DNA from: Aliarcobacter faecis
GTDB taxonomy: Bacteria > Campylobacterota > Campylobacteria > Campylobacterales > Arcobacteraceae
Assembly: GCF_013201705.1 (NCBI RefSeq)
Contig: NZ_CP053837.1
Location: 744,001-808,000, forward strand
DNA: 64,000 bases
Direction of reading: 5' to 3'
This document shows, piece after piece, positions 43,045 to 52,551 of this stretch. The translations under genes were made by a program, and so were the position numbers. Position 1 is the stretch's first letter. The number at the start of each line of letters is the position of its first letter. The notes under the pieces are model-generated. The model did not search any database, had not been told where the DNA came from, and was given only the letters and a program-made list of their open reading frames with translations.

Positions 43045-45267
43045 ATGTTGTCAAAACTCTCTATAAAACAGAAGCTAATTTTAATTATGCTAATTCCTCT
43101 TGTTGTAGTTATTTTATTAGCTGCAAAACTATCACTAGATTCTTATTTAAGTGCAAAAAATCTTAAAGCTTTAGATGATGTTGTTGTTTTATCCACAAAA
43201 GTTGGTGCATTAGTTCATGAAACTCAAAAGGAGAGAGGAATGACAGCAGGATTTATTGGAAGTAAAGGTGAAAAATTTAAAACAGAACTTCCTGCTCAAA
43301 GAACTTTAGTTGATGAGAGATTAAAAGATTTGAATAATTTTTTATCTATATTTGATAAAACAAACTATAAAAGTGATTTTATAAGTAATTTGGAAAATAG
43401 TTTAAAGAATTTAGAAAAGATAGAAGAGATTAGAAAAAATGTAAATAGTTTTTCTATAAAAGCTCCTGTTGCTATTGAGTATTATACAACTACAAATGCC
43501 TATTTATTAAATATTTTAAGTTCTGTTATAAAAATTTCAGATAATGCAAATATCTCAAAAGAGTTAATCTCTTATATGAGTATTTTACAAGCAAAAGAGC
43601 AAACTGGAATTGAAAGAGCTGTTGGAACAAATACTTTTGCACAAAATAAGTTTACAGAAGGTTTAAAAGCAAAATTTTATACAGTTATAGCAGAACAAAA
43701 TGTATATACAAACCAGTTTTTTAAAATAAGTAGTAAAGAATCAACAGATTTTTATGATAAAACTGTTGTTGGGAAATCTATAGAAGCTGTTCAAGAGATG
43801 AGAAAAGTGGCACTTTATCAAAATATAGAAGAGAATTTTAATGTAGATCCAAATTTATGGTTTAATGAAATAACTTTAAAAATTAATTTACTCAAACAAG
43901 TTGAAGATTTTGTATCAAATCATTTGGTAGTTGAGATTGAAAAAGAGCTTGCAATTGCAAATAAGAATATGATTATTTTTGGTCTTTTAAGTATTTTTGG
44001 TATAGGAATTACAATGATTCTTGCAAGAACTATAGCTTTTACAATTTTAATTGATGTTGCTAGTGTTAGAAGTGGAGTTGAAAATTTCTTTGCATTTATT
44101 AATTTTGAGAAAGATGATATTAAATTAATTAATGTTGATTCAAAAGATGAATTAGGAATGATGTCAAGAATTATTAATGAAAATATTGAAAATACTAAAG
44201 CAAATATTCAAAAAGATAGAGCTTTAATAGCTGATACTATTAGAGTTGCAAATGAGATAAATAAAGGTCATTTGAATGTTAAAATAGAGTTAGGTTCAAA
44301 TAATCCAGCACTAAATGATTTAAAAGATATTATAAATGAAATGTTAGGAACTTTAAATACAAATATCTCTAATATTTTAAAAGTTTTAACTTCTTACTCA
44401 AAATTTGATTTTAGACCAAAATTGGCTGATAATGATTTAGAAGGAATTATAGAAGAACTTGAAAAAGATATTAATGTTCTAAGAGATGTAATTACTCAAA
44501 TGTTAGTAGAAAACAAAAATATTGGATTGACATTAAGTCAAAATGCTTTGACATTAAGTTCAAATATGCAAAATATTGCAACTGCTGCAAACTCTCAAGC
44601 AGCTAGCCTTGAAGAGACAGCAGCAAGTTTAGAAGAGATAACTTCAAATATTACAAATAATACTCAAACAACTTCAAAAATGGCAAGTTATGGAGAGAAA
44701 GTTAAAGAGGCTATAAAAATTGGTCAAGATTTGGCAAATAGAACTGTTGCTTCTATGGAAGATATAAATAAACAAGCTTTATCAATTAGTGAAGCAATTA
44801 CAGTAATTGACCAAATAGCATTCCAAACAAATATTTTATCTTTAAATGCAGCAGTAGAAGCAGCAACAGCAGGAGAAGCAGGAAAAGGATTTGCAGTTGT
44901 TGCCCAAGAAGTGAGAAATTTAGCAAGTAGAAGTGCTGAAGCTGCAAATGAGATAAAAAGGATAGTTGAATTAGCAACAACTAAAACAAAAGAGGGGAGT
45001 CTTATTGCAAATGAGATGATTAGTGGATATGAAAATTTAAATGAAAATATTTCAACAACAATAGATTTAATTCAAAATGTAACTCTTGCTTCTAAGGAGC
45101 AATCAGCTGGAATGGTTCAAATAAATGATGCTGTTAATAATCTTGATCAAATAACTCAAAGAAATGCACAAAATGCAGGAGTTGCAAATGATATTGCACA
45201 ACAAACACTAAAAATATCTAAAGAGATTATTGAGCAAGTAAATTCAAAAGAGTTTGAAGGAAAATAG
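43045..45267 (+). CDS. Methyl-accepting chemotaxis protein with NIT sensor domain
   Basis: This 740-residue chemoreceptor has a first membrane helix at about residues 10-30, then a periplasmic helical NIT domain ([34 protein letters not shown]), first described as nitrate/nitrite-sensing. A second membrane helix (about 307-325), a HAMP-like linker and a signalling domain follow. The signalling tip is recognisable in [20 protein letters not shown] and [20 protein letters not shown]. It signals to CheA/CheW. The ligand is inferred only from the domain name. It is a single gene with a terminator behind it. Confidence 0.95.
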   Translation: MLSKLSIKQKLILIMLIPLVVVILLAAKLSLDSYLSAKNLKALDDVVVLSTKVGALVHETQKERGMTAGFIGSKGEKFKTELPAQRTLVDERLKDLNNFLSIFDKTNYKSDFISNLENSLKNLEKIEEIRKNVNSFSIKAPVAIEYYTTTNAYLLNILSSVIKISDNANISKELISYMSILQAKEQTGIERAVGTNTFAQNKFTEGLKAKFYTVIAEQNVYTNQFFKISSKESTDFYDKTVVGKSIEAVQEMRKVALYQNIEENFNVDPNLWFNEITLKINLLKQVEDFVSNHLVVEIEKELAIANKNMIIFGLLSIFGIGITMILARTIAFTILIDVASVRSGVENFFAFINFEKDDIKLINVDSKDELGMMSRIINENIENTKANIQKDRALIADTIRVANEINKGHLNVKIELGSNNPALNDLKDIINEMLGTLNTNISNILKVLTSYSKFDFRPKLADNDLEGIIEELEKDINVLRDVITQMLVENKNIGLTLSQNALTLSSNMQNIATAANSQAASLEETAASLEEITSNITNNTQTTSKMASYGEKVKEAIKIGQDLANRTVASMEDINKQALSISEAITVIDQIAFQTNILSLNAAVEAATAGEAGKGFAVVAQEVRNLASRSAEAANEIKRIVELATTKTKEGSLIANEMISGYENLNENISTTIDLIQNVTLASKEQSAGMVQINDAVNNLDQITQRNAQNAGVANDIAQQTLKISKEIIEQVNSKEFEGK

Positions 45268-45274
45268 TTAAAAA

Positions 45275-45309
45275 AAAGAGAGTTGATTTTATGGAATATA
45301 ACTCTCTTT
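45275..45309. terminator. Bidirectional terminator after the chemoreceptor
   Basis: A 10-bp inverted repeat AAAGAGAGTT/AACTCTCTTT (45275-45284 with 45300-45309) between the converging ends at 45267 and 45289, flanked by an A-run and a T-rich tail. Confidence 0.65.
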
Positions 45310-45756
45310 ATTGTTTATAAATTTTGTTGTATAAAAAAGTTCTCTTAAAAATAAAACTAATGAAATAACCAAACAACTCATAGCTAAAATAAATAGAATT
45401 GCTATTAAAAAAGTATATTCAAAATGGAAAAATGAGCTAAAAAATATTGTGATAATTACAAGAGCCACTAAAAGTCCTGTTGTTGTTCCAAAAAATATAG
45501 CACGATTTGTATTATTCATTCTCATAGTTAAGAAATTTCTTCTTGATTTTATCATAGCTGAGAGTTCGTTATCTATTAATCCTTGTTCTTTTTTATCGCT
45601 TTCAAATTTATCTAGTTTATCAACTTTATCTATAATTCGAACTAATCTTCCTGTAAAAACATTTAAAAGTCCAGCTACACCTGCTAATAAAAAAACAGGT
45701 GCAACAGAGAGTTGAATCATACTTGAAATTGAGTTTATTTCATTTATAGTTATCAC
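45289..45756 (-). CDS. DUF2721 membrane protein
   Basis: This 155-residue protein has three hydrophobic helices (about residues 13-33, 77-100 and 108-135). Between the first two is the conserved NVFTGRLVRIIDKV with a charged segment, matching DUF2721. Its function is unknown. Translation probably starts at GTG 45756, which overlaps the stop of the preceding DUF302 gene by one base (TAGTG), so the pair is coupled. Confidence 0.85.
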   Translation of the reverse strand: MITINEINSISSMIQLSVAPVFLLAGVAGLLNVFTGRLVRIIDKVDKLDKFESDKKEQGLIDNELSAMIKSRRNFLTMRMNNTNRAIFFGTTTGLLVALVIITIFFSSFFHFEYTFLIAILFILAMSCLVISLVLFLRELFYTTKFINNKESYIP

Positions 45757-46133
45757 TATTTCGCTTCATCAATAATTTTTAAAAGATCTTCTTGAGTTGT
45801 TTGAGCTAATTCAATTAAATCTGGATTTATATCATCAACTAATTGAGCAACAGAGTTTAAAGCTATATTTGTTTTTCCATCTTGAGTATAAACAGCAATT
45901 TTACAAGGCATAATACAAGATAAAGTTATATCTTCATTTAAAAAAGCTTCGGCTACATTTGGACTGCAAATATCTAAAACCTGACAATCTTCATTTAATT
46001 TTTTCCCTTTAGATTGTAAAGTCTCCTTTATATTATGTATATGTAATACTCCAAATTTATGGTTTGGTGCAATCTCTTTGATACTATCAACTACTTCTTG
46101 AACACTTTTGTTTGAAACTTCAATATACTGCAT
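45756..46133 (-). CDS. DUF302 family protein
   Basis: This 125-residue protein shows the DUF302 pattern: an N-terminal KSVQEVVDSIKEIAPNHKFG, VLHIHNIKETLQSKG, CQVLDICSPNVAEAFLNED, and LSCIMPCKIAVYTQDGKTNI. No signal peptide is present. The family is small and alpha-beta, of unclear function, sometimes linked to redox or metal stress. Two cysteines flank the central strands. It diverges from the arsR-type regulator across 110 bp and is coupled to the downstream DUF2721 gene. Confidence 0.85.
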   Translation of the reverse strand: MQYIEVSNKSVQEVVDSIKEIAPNHKFGVLHIHNIKETLQSKGKKLNEDCQVLDICSPNVAEAFLNEDITLSCIMPCKIAVYTQDGKTNIALNSVAQLVDDINPDLIELAQTTQEDLLKIIDEAK

Positions 46134-46202
46134 ATTTTTTTTCCTTTTAATATTTTCTTGATTATAACGAATTAATTTTTATAAAACTTTAATATATTTA
46201 TT

Positions 46203-46232
46203 TATATGATTATTCATTCATATATTCATATA
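46203..46232. promoter_or_regulatory. ArsR/SmtB-type operator
   Basis: TATATGA and TCATATA form a perfect 7-bp inverted repeat with an 8-nt centre (46203-46224). A third half-site TTCATATA follows at 46225-46232, just before the AAAGGA ribosome site. AT-rich TGA/TCA inverted repeats in this position are typical for ArsR-family metal sensors. Confidence 0.6.
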
Positions 46233-46243
46233 AAGGATAATAG

Positions 46244-46585
46244 ATGATTACTAGATGTTGTGACTACTCAAAAGAGTTTGATAAAGTAAAAGAGAGTTTA
46301 ATAGATGATGAAATATTATATGATGTAGCAGAGCTTTTTAAAGCTTTTGCTGATACGACTAGAATAAAAATCATCTCTGCTTTAAAAGAGGAGAAGCTTT
46401 GTGTTGGAGCTATTAGTGAGCTTTTAAATATAAGTCAATCAGCTATTTCTCATCAATTAAAAGTACTAAAGAATGCAAAAATATTGAAGTCAAAAAAAGT
46501 AGGGAAAATGGTTTATTATTCACTTGATGATGAACATATTAAAAAGATTTTTGATATGGGCTTAGAGCATATCACAAAAGGTTAA
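46244..46585 (+). CDS. ArsR/SmtB-family metal-responsive repressor
   Basis: This 113-residue regulator has the winged helix of the ArsR family: LFKAFADTTRIKIISALK, then KLCVGAISELLNISQSAISHQLKVLKNAKILKSKKVGKMVYYSL read in pieces. The N-terminus has MITRCCDYSKEFD with a vicinal Cys pair, and ELCVG-type Cys (KLCVGAI) lies in the recognition region, as in CadC-type Cd/Pb/Zn sensors. It is followed after 2 bp by the P-type ATPase it presumably controls, and preceded by an operator-like inverted repeat. Confidence 0.93.
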   Translation: MITRCCDYSKEFDKVKESLIDDEILYDVAELFKAFADTTRIKIISALKEEKLCVGAISELLNISQSAISHQLKVLKNAKILKSKKVGKMVYYSLDDEHIKKIFDMGLEHITKG

Positions 46586-46587
46586 AT

Positions 46588-48666
46588 ATGAAAAAAGTAA
46601 AACTACAAAATTTAGATTGTGCATCTTGTGCCTTAAAAATTGAAAAAAGTTTAAATAATTTAGAAGAGTTATCAAATGTAAAGTTAAATTTTTCAACTTC
46701 AACTTTAACTTTTGAGCAAAATACCAAAAAAGATATTTTAGAAAAGATAGAAAAAGAGATTCAAAAAATAGAAAAAGATGTAATTATTGTAAAAGATGAG
46801 ATAAAAGTTAAAAAAACATTTTGGCAAAATTTAGATAAAAAACTTTTACATATTACTATAATTTCTCTCGTTTTAACCTATATTTCTTATAACTATATAG
46901 AAAATAGTTATTTAAAATTTGCAGGTTTTTTAATAGCTTATTTATTAGTTGGTTTTGATGTTTTAAATAAAGCTTTTAGAAATATGGTAAATGGAAAACT
47001 GTTTGATGAAAATTTTTTGATGTCAATAGCAACTATTGGAGCTTTTGCTTTAGGCGATTTTGTTGAAGGTATTGCCGTTATGGTTTTTTATCAAATAGGT
47101 GAAATGTTCCAAAAAGTTGCAGTTAATAACTCAAGAGATAGTATAAATGAATTGGTAAATATAAAGCCTGAGTTTGCTTTTGTAAAAGAGGGTGAAAAAA
47201 TAGTTCAAAAAACTCCTGAAGAGGTAAAAATAGGAGATACTATTTTAGTAAAAGTTGGTGAAAAAGTACCTGTTGATGGAGTCTTATTAGATAATAGTTT
47301 TTTTGATACAAGTGCTATCACAGGAGAGTTTAAACCAAAAAGTTTAAAAAAAGATGATGAAATTTTAAGTGGTTTTATAAATATTTCAAATGCTTCATAT
47401 ATAAAAGTAACATCACTTTATAAAGATTCAACAATTGCAAAAATTATAGAATTAATTGAAAATGCTAGTTTAAAAAAAGCAAATGCAGAAAAGTTTATTA
47501 CAAAATTTGCTACAGTTTATACACCAATAGTTGTTTTCTTAGCTTTAGTTTTAGCATTTTTACCACCACTAATTATTGAAGGTGCAATATTTTCTGATTG
47601 GATTGAGAGAGCTTTAGTATTTTTGGTTATCTCTTGCCCTTGTGCTTTGGTTATTTCTGTACCACTATCTTTTTTTAGTGCTATTGGAGCAGTTTCAAAA
47701 AGAGGTGTTTTAGTAAAAGGTGAAAACTATATAGAAAAATTAACGCAGATAGAAAATATTGTTTTTGATAAAACAGGAACTTTAACTAAAGCTGTTTTTG
47801 AAGTTACAAAGGTGAAGAGTTTTTCTATCAATGAAGATGAACTTCTAAAATATGCTGCTTTAGTAGAGAGTTTTTCAATACATCCAATAGCAAAAGCAAT
47901 AGTGAAAGCTTATAAAAATGAGTTAAATCCAAAAGATGTAACTTCTTGTGAAGAGTTTGGTGGTTTAGGAATAAAAGCTAAAATATATGGAAAAGATATT
48001 TTAGTTGGAAATGAAAGATTACTTAACAAATTTGGTGTAGAAATACAAAATATGGAGAAAAATTTAAATATTGTATATATTTCAATTGATTCTAAATTTG
48101 CTGGATATATTGTTTTAAGTGATATTATAAAACCTGAAGCAAAAGAGTTTATAAATGAGCTTAAAAAGTTAAATATATTTAAAACTTATATGCTTACAGG
48201 AGATAAAAAAGAGGTTGCTTTACAAGTAGCAAAAGATATAGGAATTGATGAAGTAAAATATGAACTTTTACCACAAGATAAACTAAAAATATATGAAGAG
48301 ATAAAATATAAAACAGGAAAAGTTACAGCATTTGTAGGAGATGGAATAAATGATGCTCCAACTTTGGCAAACTCAGATATAGGTTTTGCTATGGGTGGAA
48401 TAGGGAGTGATTTAGCTATAAAATCTGCTGATGTAATAGTTTTAAATGATAATTTAAATGCAATAAGTGATGCTATAAAAATTGCTAAAAAAACAAAAGT
48501 TATTGTATATCAAAATATCATTTTTATTATGGCTATAAAAGTTATATTTTTAGTTTTAGGGGCAGATGCTTTAATTGGAATGAAAGAGGCAATTTTTGCA
48601 GATATGGGAGTGGCACTTTTGGCAATATTTAACTCTATGAGGATTTTAAGAGAGATAAAAAAATAA
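46588..48666 (+). CDS. Heavy-metal translocating P1B-type ATPase (Zn/Cd/Pb export type)
   Basis: This 692-residue pump has an N-terminal metal-binding domain (NLDCASCALKIEKSL), membrane helices, the actuator motif (TGEFKPKS), the CPC metal channel SCPCALVISVPLSFFSAIGA, phosphorylation site DKTGTLTK near residue 394, and the hinge VGDGINDAPTLANSD. Conserved HP is present in SIHPIAKAI. The CPC motif with this regulator suggests export of Zn, Cd or Pb. It is co-transcribed with the arsR-type gene. Confidence 0.94.
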   Translation: MKKVKLQNLDCASCALKIEKSLNNLEELSNVKLNFSTSTLTFEQNTKKDILEKIEKEIQKIEKDVIIVKDEIKVKKTFWQNLDKKLLHITIISLVLTYISYNYIENSYLKFAGFLIAYLLVGFDVLNKAFRNMVNGKLFDENFLMSIATIGAFALGDFVEGIAVMVFYQIGEMFQKVAVNNSRDSINELVNIKPEFAFVKEGEKIVQKTPEEVKIGDTILVKVGEKVPVDGVLLDNSFFDTSAITGEFKPKSLKKDDEILSGFINISNASYIKVTSLYKDSTIAKIIELIENASLKKANAEKFITKFATVYTPIVVFLALVLAFLPPLIIEGAIFSDWIERALVFLVISCPCALVISVPLSFFSAIGAVSKRGVLVKGENYIEKLTQIENIVFDKTGTLTKAVFEVTKVKSFSINEDELLKYAALVESFSIHPIAKAIVKAYKNELNPKDVTSCEEFGGLGIKAKIYGKDILVGNERLLNKFGVEIQNMEKNLNIVYISIDSKFAGYIVLSDIIKPEAKEFINELKKLNIFKTYMLTGDKKEVALQVAKDIGIDEVKYELLPQDKLKIYEEIKYKTGKVTAFVGDGINDAPTLANSDIGFAMGGIGSDLAIKSADVIVLNDNLNAISDAIKIAKKTKVIVYQNIIFIMAIKVIFLVLGADALIGMKEAIFADMGVALLAIFNSMRILREIKK

Positions 48667-48677
48667 GGAAAAATATT

Positions 48678-49526
48678 TTGAACTATAAGATAAAAAATGA
48701 TTTTATAAAAGCACAAATAAAATCTCTTGGAGCAGAACTTAATAGCTTAAAAAAGTGTGATGAAGATTTTGAGTATATTTGGCAAGCAAATAGTAAATAT
48801 TGGGCTAGGCATTCACCCATTTTATTTCCAATAGTTGGTAGATTAAAAAATGATAGTTATATTTATAAAAACCAGAAATATGGTATGTCTCAGCATGGTT
48901 TTGCAAGAGACAAAGAGTTTGAGATTGTAAAAAATGAAATAGACTATATAGAATTTAGACTAAAAAATGATGAAAAAAGCTTAGAAGTTTATCCTTTCTT
49001 TTTTGAGTTAAATATTAGTTATAAACTAGAAGAATCAAAGTTGATTATCGCGTATAAAGTTAAAAATAAAAGTGATGAAAAGATGTTTTTTTCAATAGGT
49101 GCTCATCCTGCTTTTAATACTTTAAATGGTGATTTTTTAGAATTTGAAGATATAAAAACTACAAAAAGATACTTTTTAGATGATAAAGGTTTAATTTATA
49201 AAAATGAAGATTTGAATTTTGAAGATAGTAAGCTATTTTTAGATGAGAAACTTTTTATTGATGATGCTTTAGTTTTCAATGATAAAAATATAAAACAAGT
49301 TACTTTAAAAAATATAGAAAATAAAAGTAGGGTAAAAGTAAAATTTGATAATTTTCCATATTTAGGTATTTGGTCTAAATCAAATGGATCTTCATTTATT
49401 TGTATTGAACCTTGGTTTGGGATAGCTGATGACAAAAATACAAATCAAAAAATAGAAGAAAAAGAAGGAATTTTATCTTTACAAAAAGATGAAAAGTTTG
49501 AGTGTTTTTATAGTGTTGAAGTTTGA
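48678..49526 (+). CDS. Aldose 1-epimerase/YeaD-like family protein
   Basis: This 282-residue protein belongs to the galactose mutarotase-like beta-sandwich family. It shows LGAELNSLKK near the N-terminus, HSPILFPIVGRLKND, MSQHGFARDKEF, the conserved SIGAHPAFN with the catalytic His, and a late EPWFGIAD containing Glu. The subgroup resembles aldose epimerases acting on hexose or hexose-phosphate anomers. The start is TTG at 48678, 11 bp after the ATPase stop, with AAGGAAA upstream. It is probably co-transcribed with the ATPase without a clear functional link. Confidence 0.85.
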   Translation: MNYKIKNDFIKAQIKSLGAELNSLKKCDEDFEYIWQANSKYWARHSPILFPIVGRLKNDSYIYKNQKYGMSQHGFARDKEFEIVKNEIDYIEFRLKNDEKSLEVYPFFFELNISYKLEESKLIIAYKVKNKSDEKMFFSIGAHPAFNTLNGDFLEFEDIKTTKRYFLDDKGLIYKNEDLNFEDSKLFLDEKLFIDDALVFNDKNIKQVTLKNIENKSRVKVKFDNFPYLGIWSKSNGSSFICIEPWFGIADDKNTNQKIEEKEGILSLQKDEKFECFYSVEV

Positions 49527-49587
49527 TAATAGCATTTATATAGTTTTAGATAAAATATCTACATAATATATAAATATAGAGAAAATA

Positions 49588-51147
49588 ATGAGTGAAGAAC
49601 AAAAGAAGATATTAGAACAGCAACTTTGGAATATAGCAAATGCCCTAAGAGGGAAGATGGATGCAGATGAGTTTAGGGATTATATTTTAGGATTTATTTT
49701 TTATAAATATCTATCTGAAAAAATGGTTGATTATGCAAATGAGATTTTACAAAATGATAATATAACTTATCTTGATATTCTTAACTTAAAAGATAAAGAT
49801 GAGTATTTAGAAGATATAAAAAGTGAAGCAATAGAAAAGCTTGGATATTTTTTAAAACCTGATGAACTATTTTCTTCTATTGCAAAAAGAGGAAATGAAG
49901 AAACAAATAATTTTATATTAGATGATTTAACAAAAATATTAAGAAATATAGAGTCTTCAACTATGGGAACTGAAAGTGAAGATGATTTTATTCATCTTTT
50001 TGAAGATTTGGATTTAACTAGTACAAAATTAGGGCGAACTGTTGAGCAAAGAAATAGTTTAATATCTAAAGTTTTATCTCATTTAGAGAAAGTAAATTTT
50101 GAACTAAAAAACCACGATAGAGATGTTTTAGGTGATGCTTATGAGTATTTAATAGGACAATTTGCTGCAGGTGCAGGAAAAAAAGCAGGAGAGTTTTATA
50201 CTCCACAAGAAGTTTCTAAAATCTTAGCAAAACTTGTAACTGTTGGAAAAGATAGACTGAAATCTGTGTATGACCCAACTTGTGGAAGTGGCTCTTTACT
50301 TTTACGAGTATCAAAAGAGGTAAAAGATGTATCAAACTTTTATGGACAAGAGTTAAATAGAACTACATATAATCTTGCAAGAATGAATATGATAATGCAC
50401 GATATTCATTATCGAAAGTTTGATATAAAACAAGAAGATACACTAGAACGCCCACAACATTTTGATATGAAGTTTGAAGCAATAGTAGCAAATCCTCCCT
50501 TTAGTGCAAATTGGTCTGCAAATCCAATTCACTTAAATGATGATAGATTTAGCCAATATGGGAAATTAGCACCAAGTAGCAAGGCTGATTTTGCTTTTGT
50601 AACTCATATGATACACCATCTTGATGATAATGGAGCTATGGCTGTTGTGTTACCACACGGAGTTTTATTTAGAGGAGCTAGTGAAGGACATATAAGAAAA
50701 TATTTAATAGAAAATAGGAACTATCTTGATGCTGTTATTGGGCTTCCTTCAAATATTTTTTATGGTACTTCAATACCTACTTGTATTTTGGTATTTAAAA
50801 AGTGTAGAGTTCATAGTGATAATATACTTTTTATTGATGCTTCAAAAGATTTTGAAAAGGCAAAAAATCAAAATTTTTTAAGAGAACAAGATATACAAAA
50901 AATAATAGATACTTATAGAAATAGAAAACAAATAGAAAAATATTCTCATCTTGCAAGTTTACAAGAGATAAAAGAAAACGACTACAATCTAAATATCCCA
51001 CGATATGTAGATACATTTGAAGAAGAAGAGATTATTGATTTAGACAAAGTTTGCTATGAATTAAAAGAGCTAGAAAAAAGTATAAAAAAAACAGATGAAA
51101 CAATAGCAACTTTTTGTAAAGAACTTGGTATTTCTACACCGTTTTAG
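49588..51147 (+). CDS. hsdM: Type I restriction-modification methyltransferase subunit HsdM
   Basis: This 519-residue subunit methylates adenine in the recognition sequence and pairs with HsdS. It has the N-terminal helical domain (LWNIANALRGKMDADEFRDY), the TPQEVSKILAKL block, AdoMet-binding motif I VYDPTCGSGSLLLR (near residue 230), and motif IV VANPPFSANW with the NPPF catalytic loop. The SKADFAFVTHMIHHL and LPHGVLFRGA regions are also typical. Length matches HsdM. It begins the restriction locus, with the regulator gene 9 bp behind. Confidence 0.95.
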   Translation: MSEEQKKILEQQLWNIANALRGKMDADEFRDYILGFIFYKYLSEKMVDYANEILQNDNITYLDILNLKDKDEYLEDIKSEAIEKLGYFLKPDELFSSIAKRGNEETNNFILDDLTKILRNIESSTMGTESEDDFIHLFEDLDLTSTKLGRTVEQRNSLISKVLSHLEKVNFELKNHDRDVLGDAYEYLIGQFAAGAGKKAGEFYTPQEVSKILAKLVTVGKDRLKSVYDPTCGSGSLLLRVSKEVKDVSNFYGQELNRTTYNLARMNMIMHDIHYRKFDIKQEDTLERPQHFDMKFEAIVANPPFSANWSANPIHLNDDRFSQYGKLAPSSKADFAFVTHMIHHLDDNGAMAVVLPHGVLFRGASEGHIRKYLIENRNYLDAVIGLPSNIFYGTSIPTCILVFKKCRVHSDNILFIDASKDFEKAKNQNFLREQDIQKIIDTYRNRKQIEKYSHLASLQEIKENDYNLNIPRYVDTFEEEEIIDLDKVCYELKELEKSIKKTDETIATFCKELGISTPF

Positions 51148-51156
51148 GAGAAAATT

Positions 51157-52551
51157 ATGAAATTACAAATTAAAGAATCACAAAACATTGAGTTTAAAGA
51201 GATTTGGAAAGATGAATATCTTAAACAAATTTGTGGTTTTGCAAACTCAAATGGTGGAACTATTTTTATAGGAGTTGATGACAATAGCAATATTGTAGGA
51301 GTATCAAATGCTAAAAAACTTCTTGAAGATTTACCAAATAAGATAAATGATATTTTAGGAATTATTCCAGATATTTTTTTAGAGAAATTTGAAGAAAAAG
51401 AGATTATAAAAATAGTCGTACCTTATCAAACAAATCCAATAAATTACAAAGGTTACTACTATAAAAGAAGTGGTGCTACAAATCAACTTTTAAAGGGAAG
51501 TGAGTTAAATAGTTTTTTATTAAAACACTATGGAAAAACTTGGGATAGTGTAGAAATGCCACATTCTACAATCGATGATTTAGACCCAATTACTTTTGAA
51601 CTTTTTAAAGAAAAAGCTTTAAACTCTAAAAGAATAGATAAAAATGATATTCCAAAAGATTATAAAGAACTACTTGATAAACTACGACTTATTGAAAATG
51701 GGTATATAAAAAGAGCTGCTTTATTGCTTTTTGGGAAATCAAATAAAATACCAACTTCGGGTGCTTATATAAAAATAGGATATTTTTCTTCTCCTAGCAA
51801 TATTTTATATCAAGATGTAATAGAAGGAAACCTTTTTAATCAAGTAGAAAAAACAGTTGATTTGCTTTTCACAAAATATTTAAAAGCAATTATCTCTTAT
51901 GTTGGAGTAAGTAGGGTTGAGAATTTTGATTATGATGAAAATGCTCTTAGAGAAGCTATTCATAATGCAATAGTACACAAAGATTATTCAAGTGGTACAC
52001 CAATACAAATAGGAGTTTTTCAAGATAAACTTTATATTTACAACTCTGCTATTTTGCCAAATAATTTGGATATAGATAAACTTTTGAGTTCTCATCGTTC
52101 TGAGCCACACAATCCAGATATTGCAAATGCTTTTTTTAAAGCTGGATATATAGAAAGTTGGGGAAGAGGAATAGATACTATTATAGAAAATTCAAAAAAA
52201 TATAGTGGAAAAGTGCCAACGATTAGTATTACAAGTGGTTTTGATATTGTATTTTATGCAAAAAAACATAAGGACTTAAGCCCACAAGTTACCCCACAAG
52301 TTACCCCACAAGTTACCCCACAAGTTAAAAATATATTAAGTATACTAAAAAAAGAGATGTCAAGAGATGAAATTATGGAAATTTTAGGGCTTAATGATAG
52401 AAAAAATTTTATGCAAATGTATTTAAAACCTGTTATAAAAGATGAACTTGTAGCTTTAACTATTCCAGATAAACCAACAAGCTCAAAACAAAAGTATAGA
52501 TTAACAGAACTTGGGAAAAATATTTTACTGGAGTTAGGGAAACTAAAATGA
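51157..52551 (+). CDS. AlbA_2 (Schlafen-type) ATP-binding putative transcriptional regulator
   Basis: This 464-residue protein has an N-terminal AlbA_2 domain (QNIEFKEIWKDEYLKQICGF, NGGTIFIGVDDN), a central HATPase-like part (LREAIHNAIVHKDYSSG, GRGIDTII), then a linker of tandem PQVT repeats, and finally a winged-helix segment (MSRDEIMEILGLNDRKNFMQ). Such proteins occur as accessory genes inside type I restriction loci. A regulatory role is likely but unproven. It overlaps hsdS by 4 bp (ATGA), so it is part of the operon. Confidence 0.85.
   Translation: MKLQIKESQNIEFKEIWKDEYLKQICGFANSNGGTIFIGVDDNSNIVGVSNAKKLLEDLPNKINDILGIIPDIFLEKFEEKEIIKIVVPYQTNPINYKGYYYKRSGATNQLLKGSELNSFLLKHYGKTWDSVEMPHSTIDDLDPITFELFKEKALNSKRIDKNDIPKDYKELLDKLRLIENGYIKRAALLLFGKSNKIPTSGAYIKIGYFSSPSNILYQDVIEGNLFNQVEKTVDLLFTKYLKAIISYVGVSRVENFDYDENALREAIHNAIVHKDYSSGTPIQIGVFQDKLYIYNSAILPNNLDIDKLLSSHRSEPHNPDIANAFFKAGYIESWGRGIDTIIENSKKYSGKVPTISITSGFDIVFYAKKHKDLSPQVTPQVTPQVTPQVKNILSILKKEMSRDEIMEILGLNDRKNFMQMYLKPVIKDELVALTIPDKPTSSKQKYRLTELGKNILLELGKLK
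52282..52326 (+). repeat. 12-bp tandem repeat encoding PQVT units
   Basis: CCACAAGTTACC is repeated three times exactly, with a fourth partial copy (CCACAAGTT). It encodes PQVTPQVTPQVTPQV in a linker. The unit is a multiple of three, so copy-number change keeps the frame. Confidence 0.95.

Noticed and set aside
44798-44980. Leucine-rich minus-strand ORF inside the chemoreceptor gene
   Set aside because: It is the reverse reading of the alanine-rich signalling tip of the chemoreceptor and has no independent support.
52282-52326. Short tandem repeat as a CRISPR-like array
   Set aside because: The 12-bp units are contiguous without spacers and encode a PQVT linker in frame.
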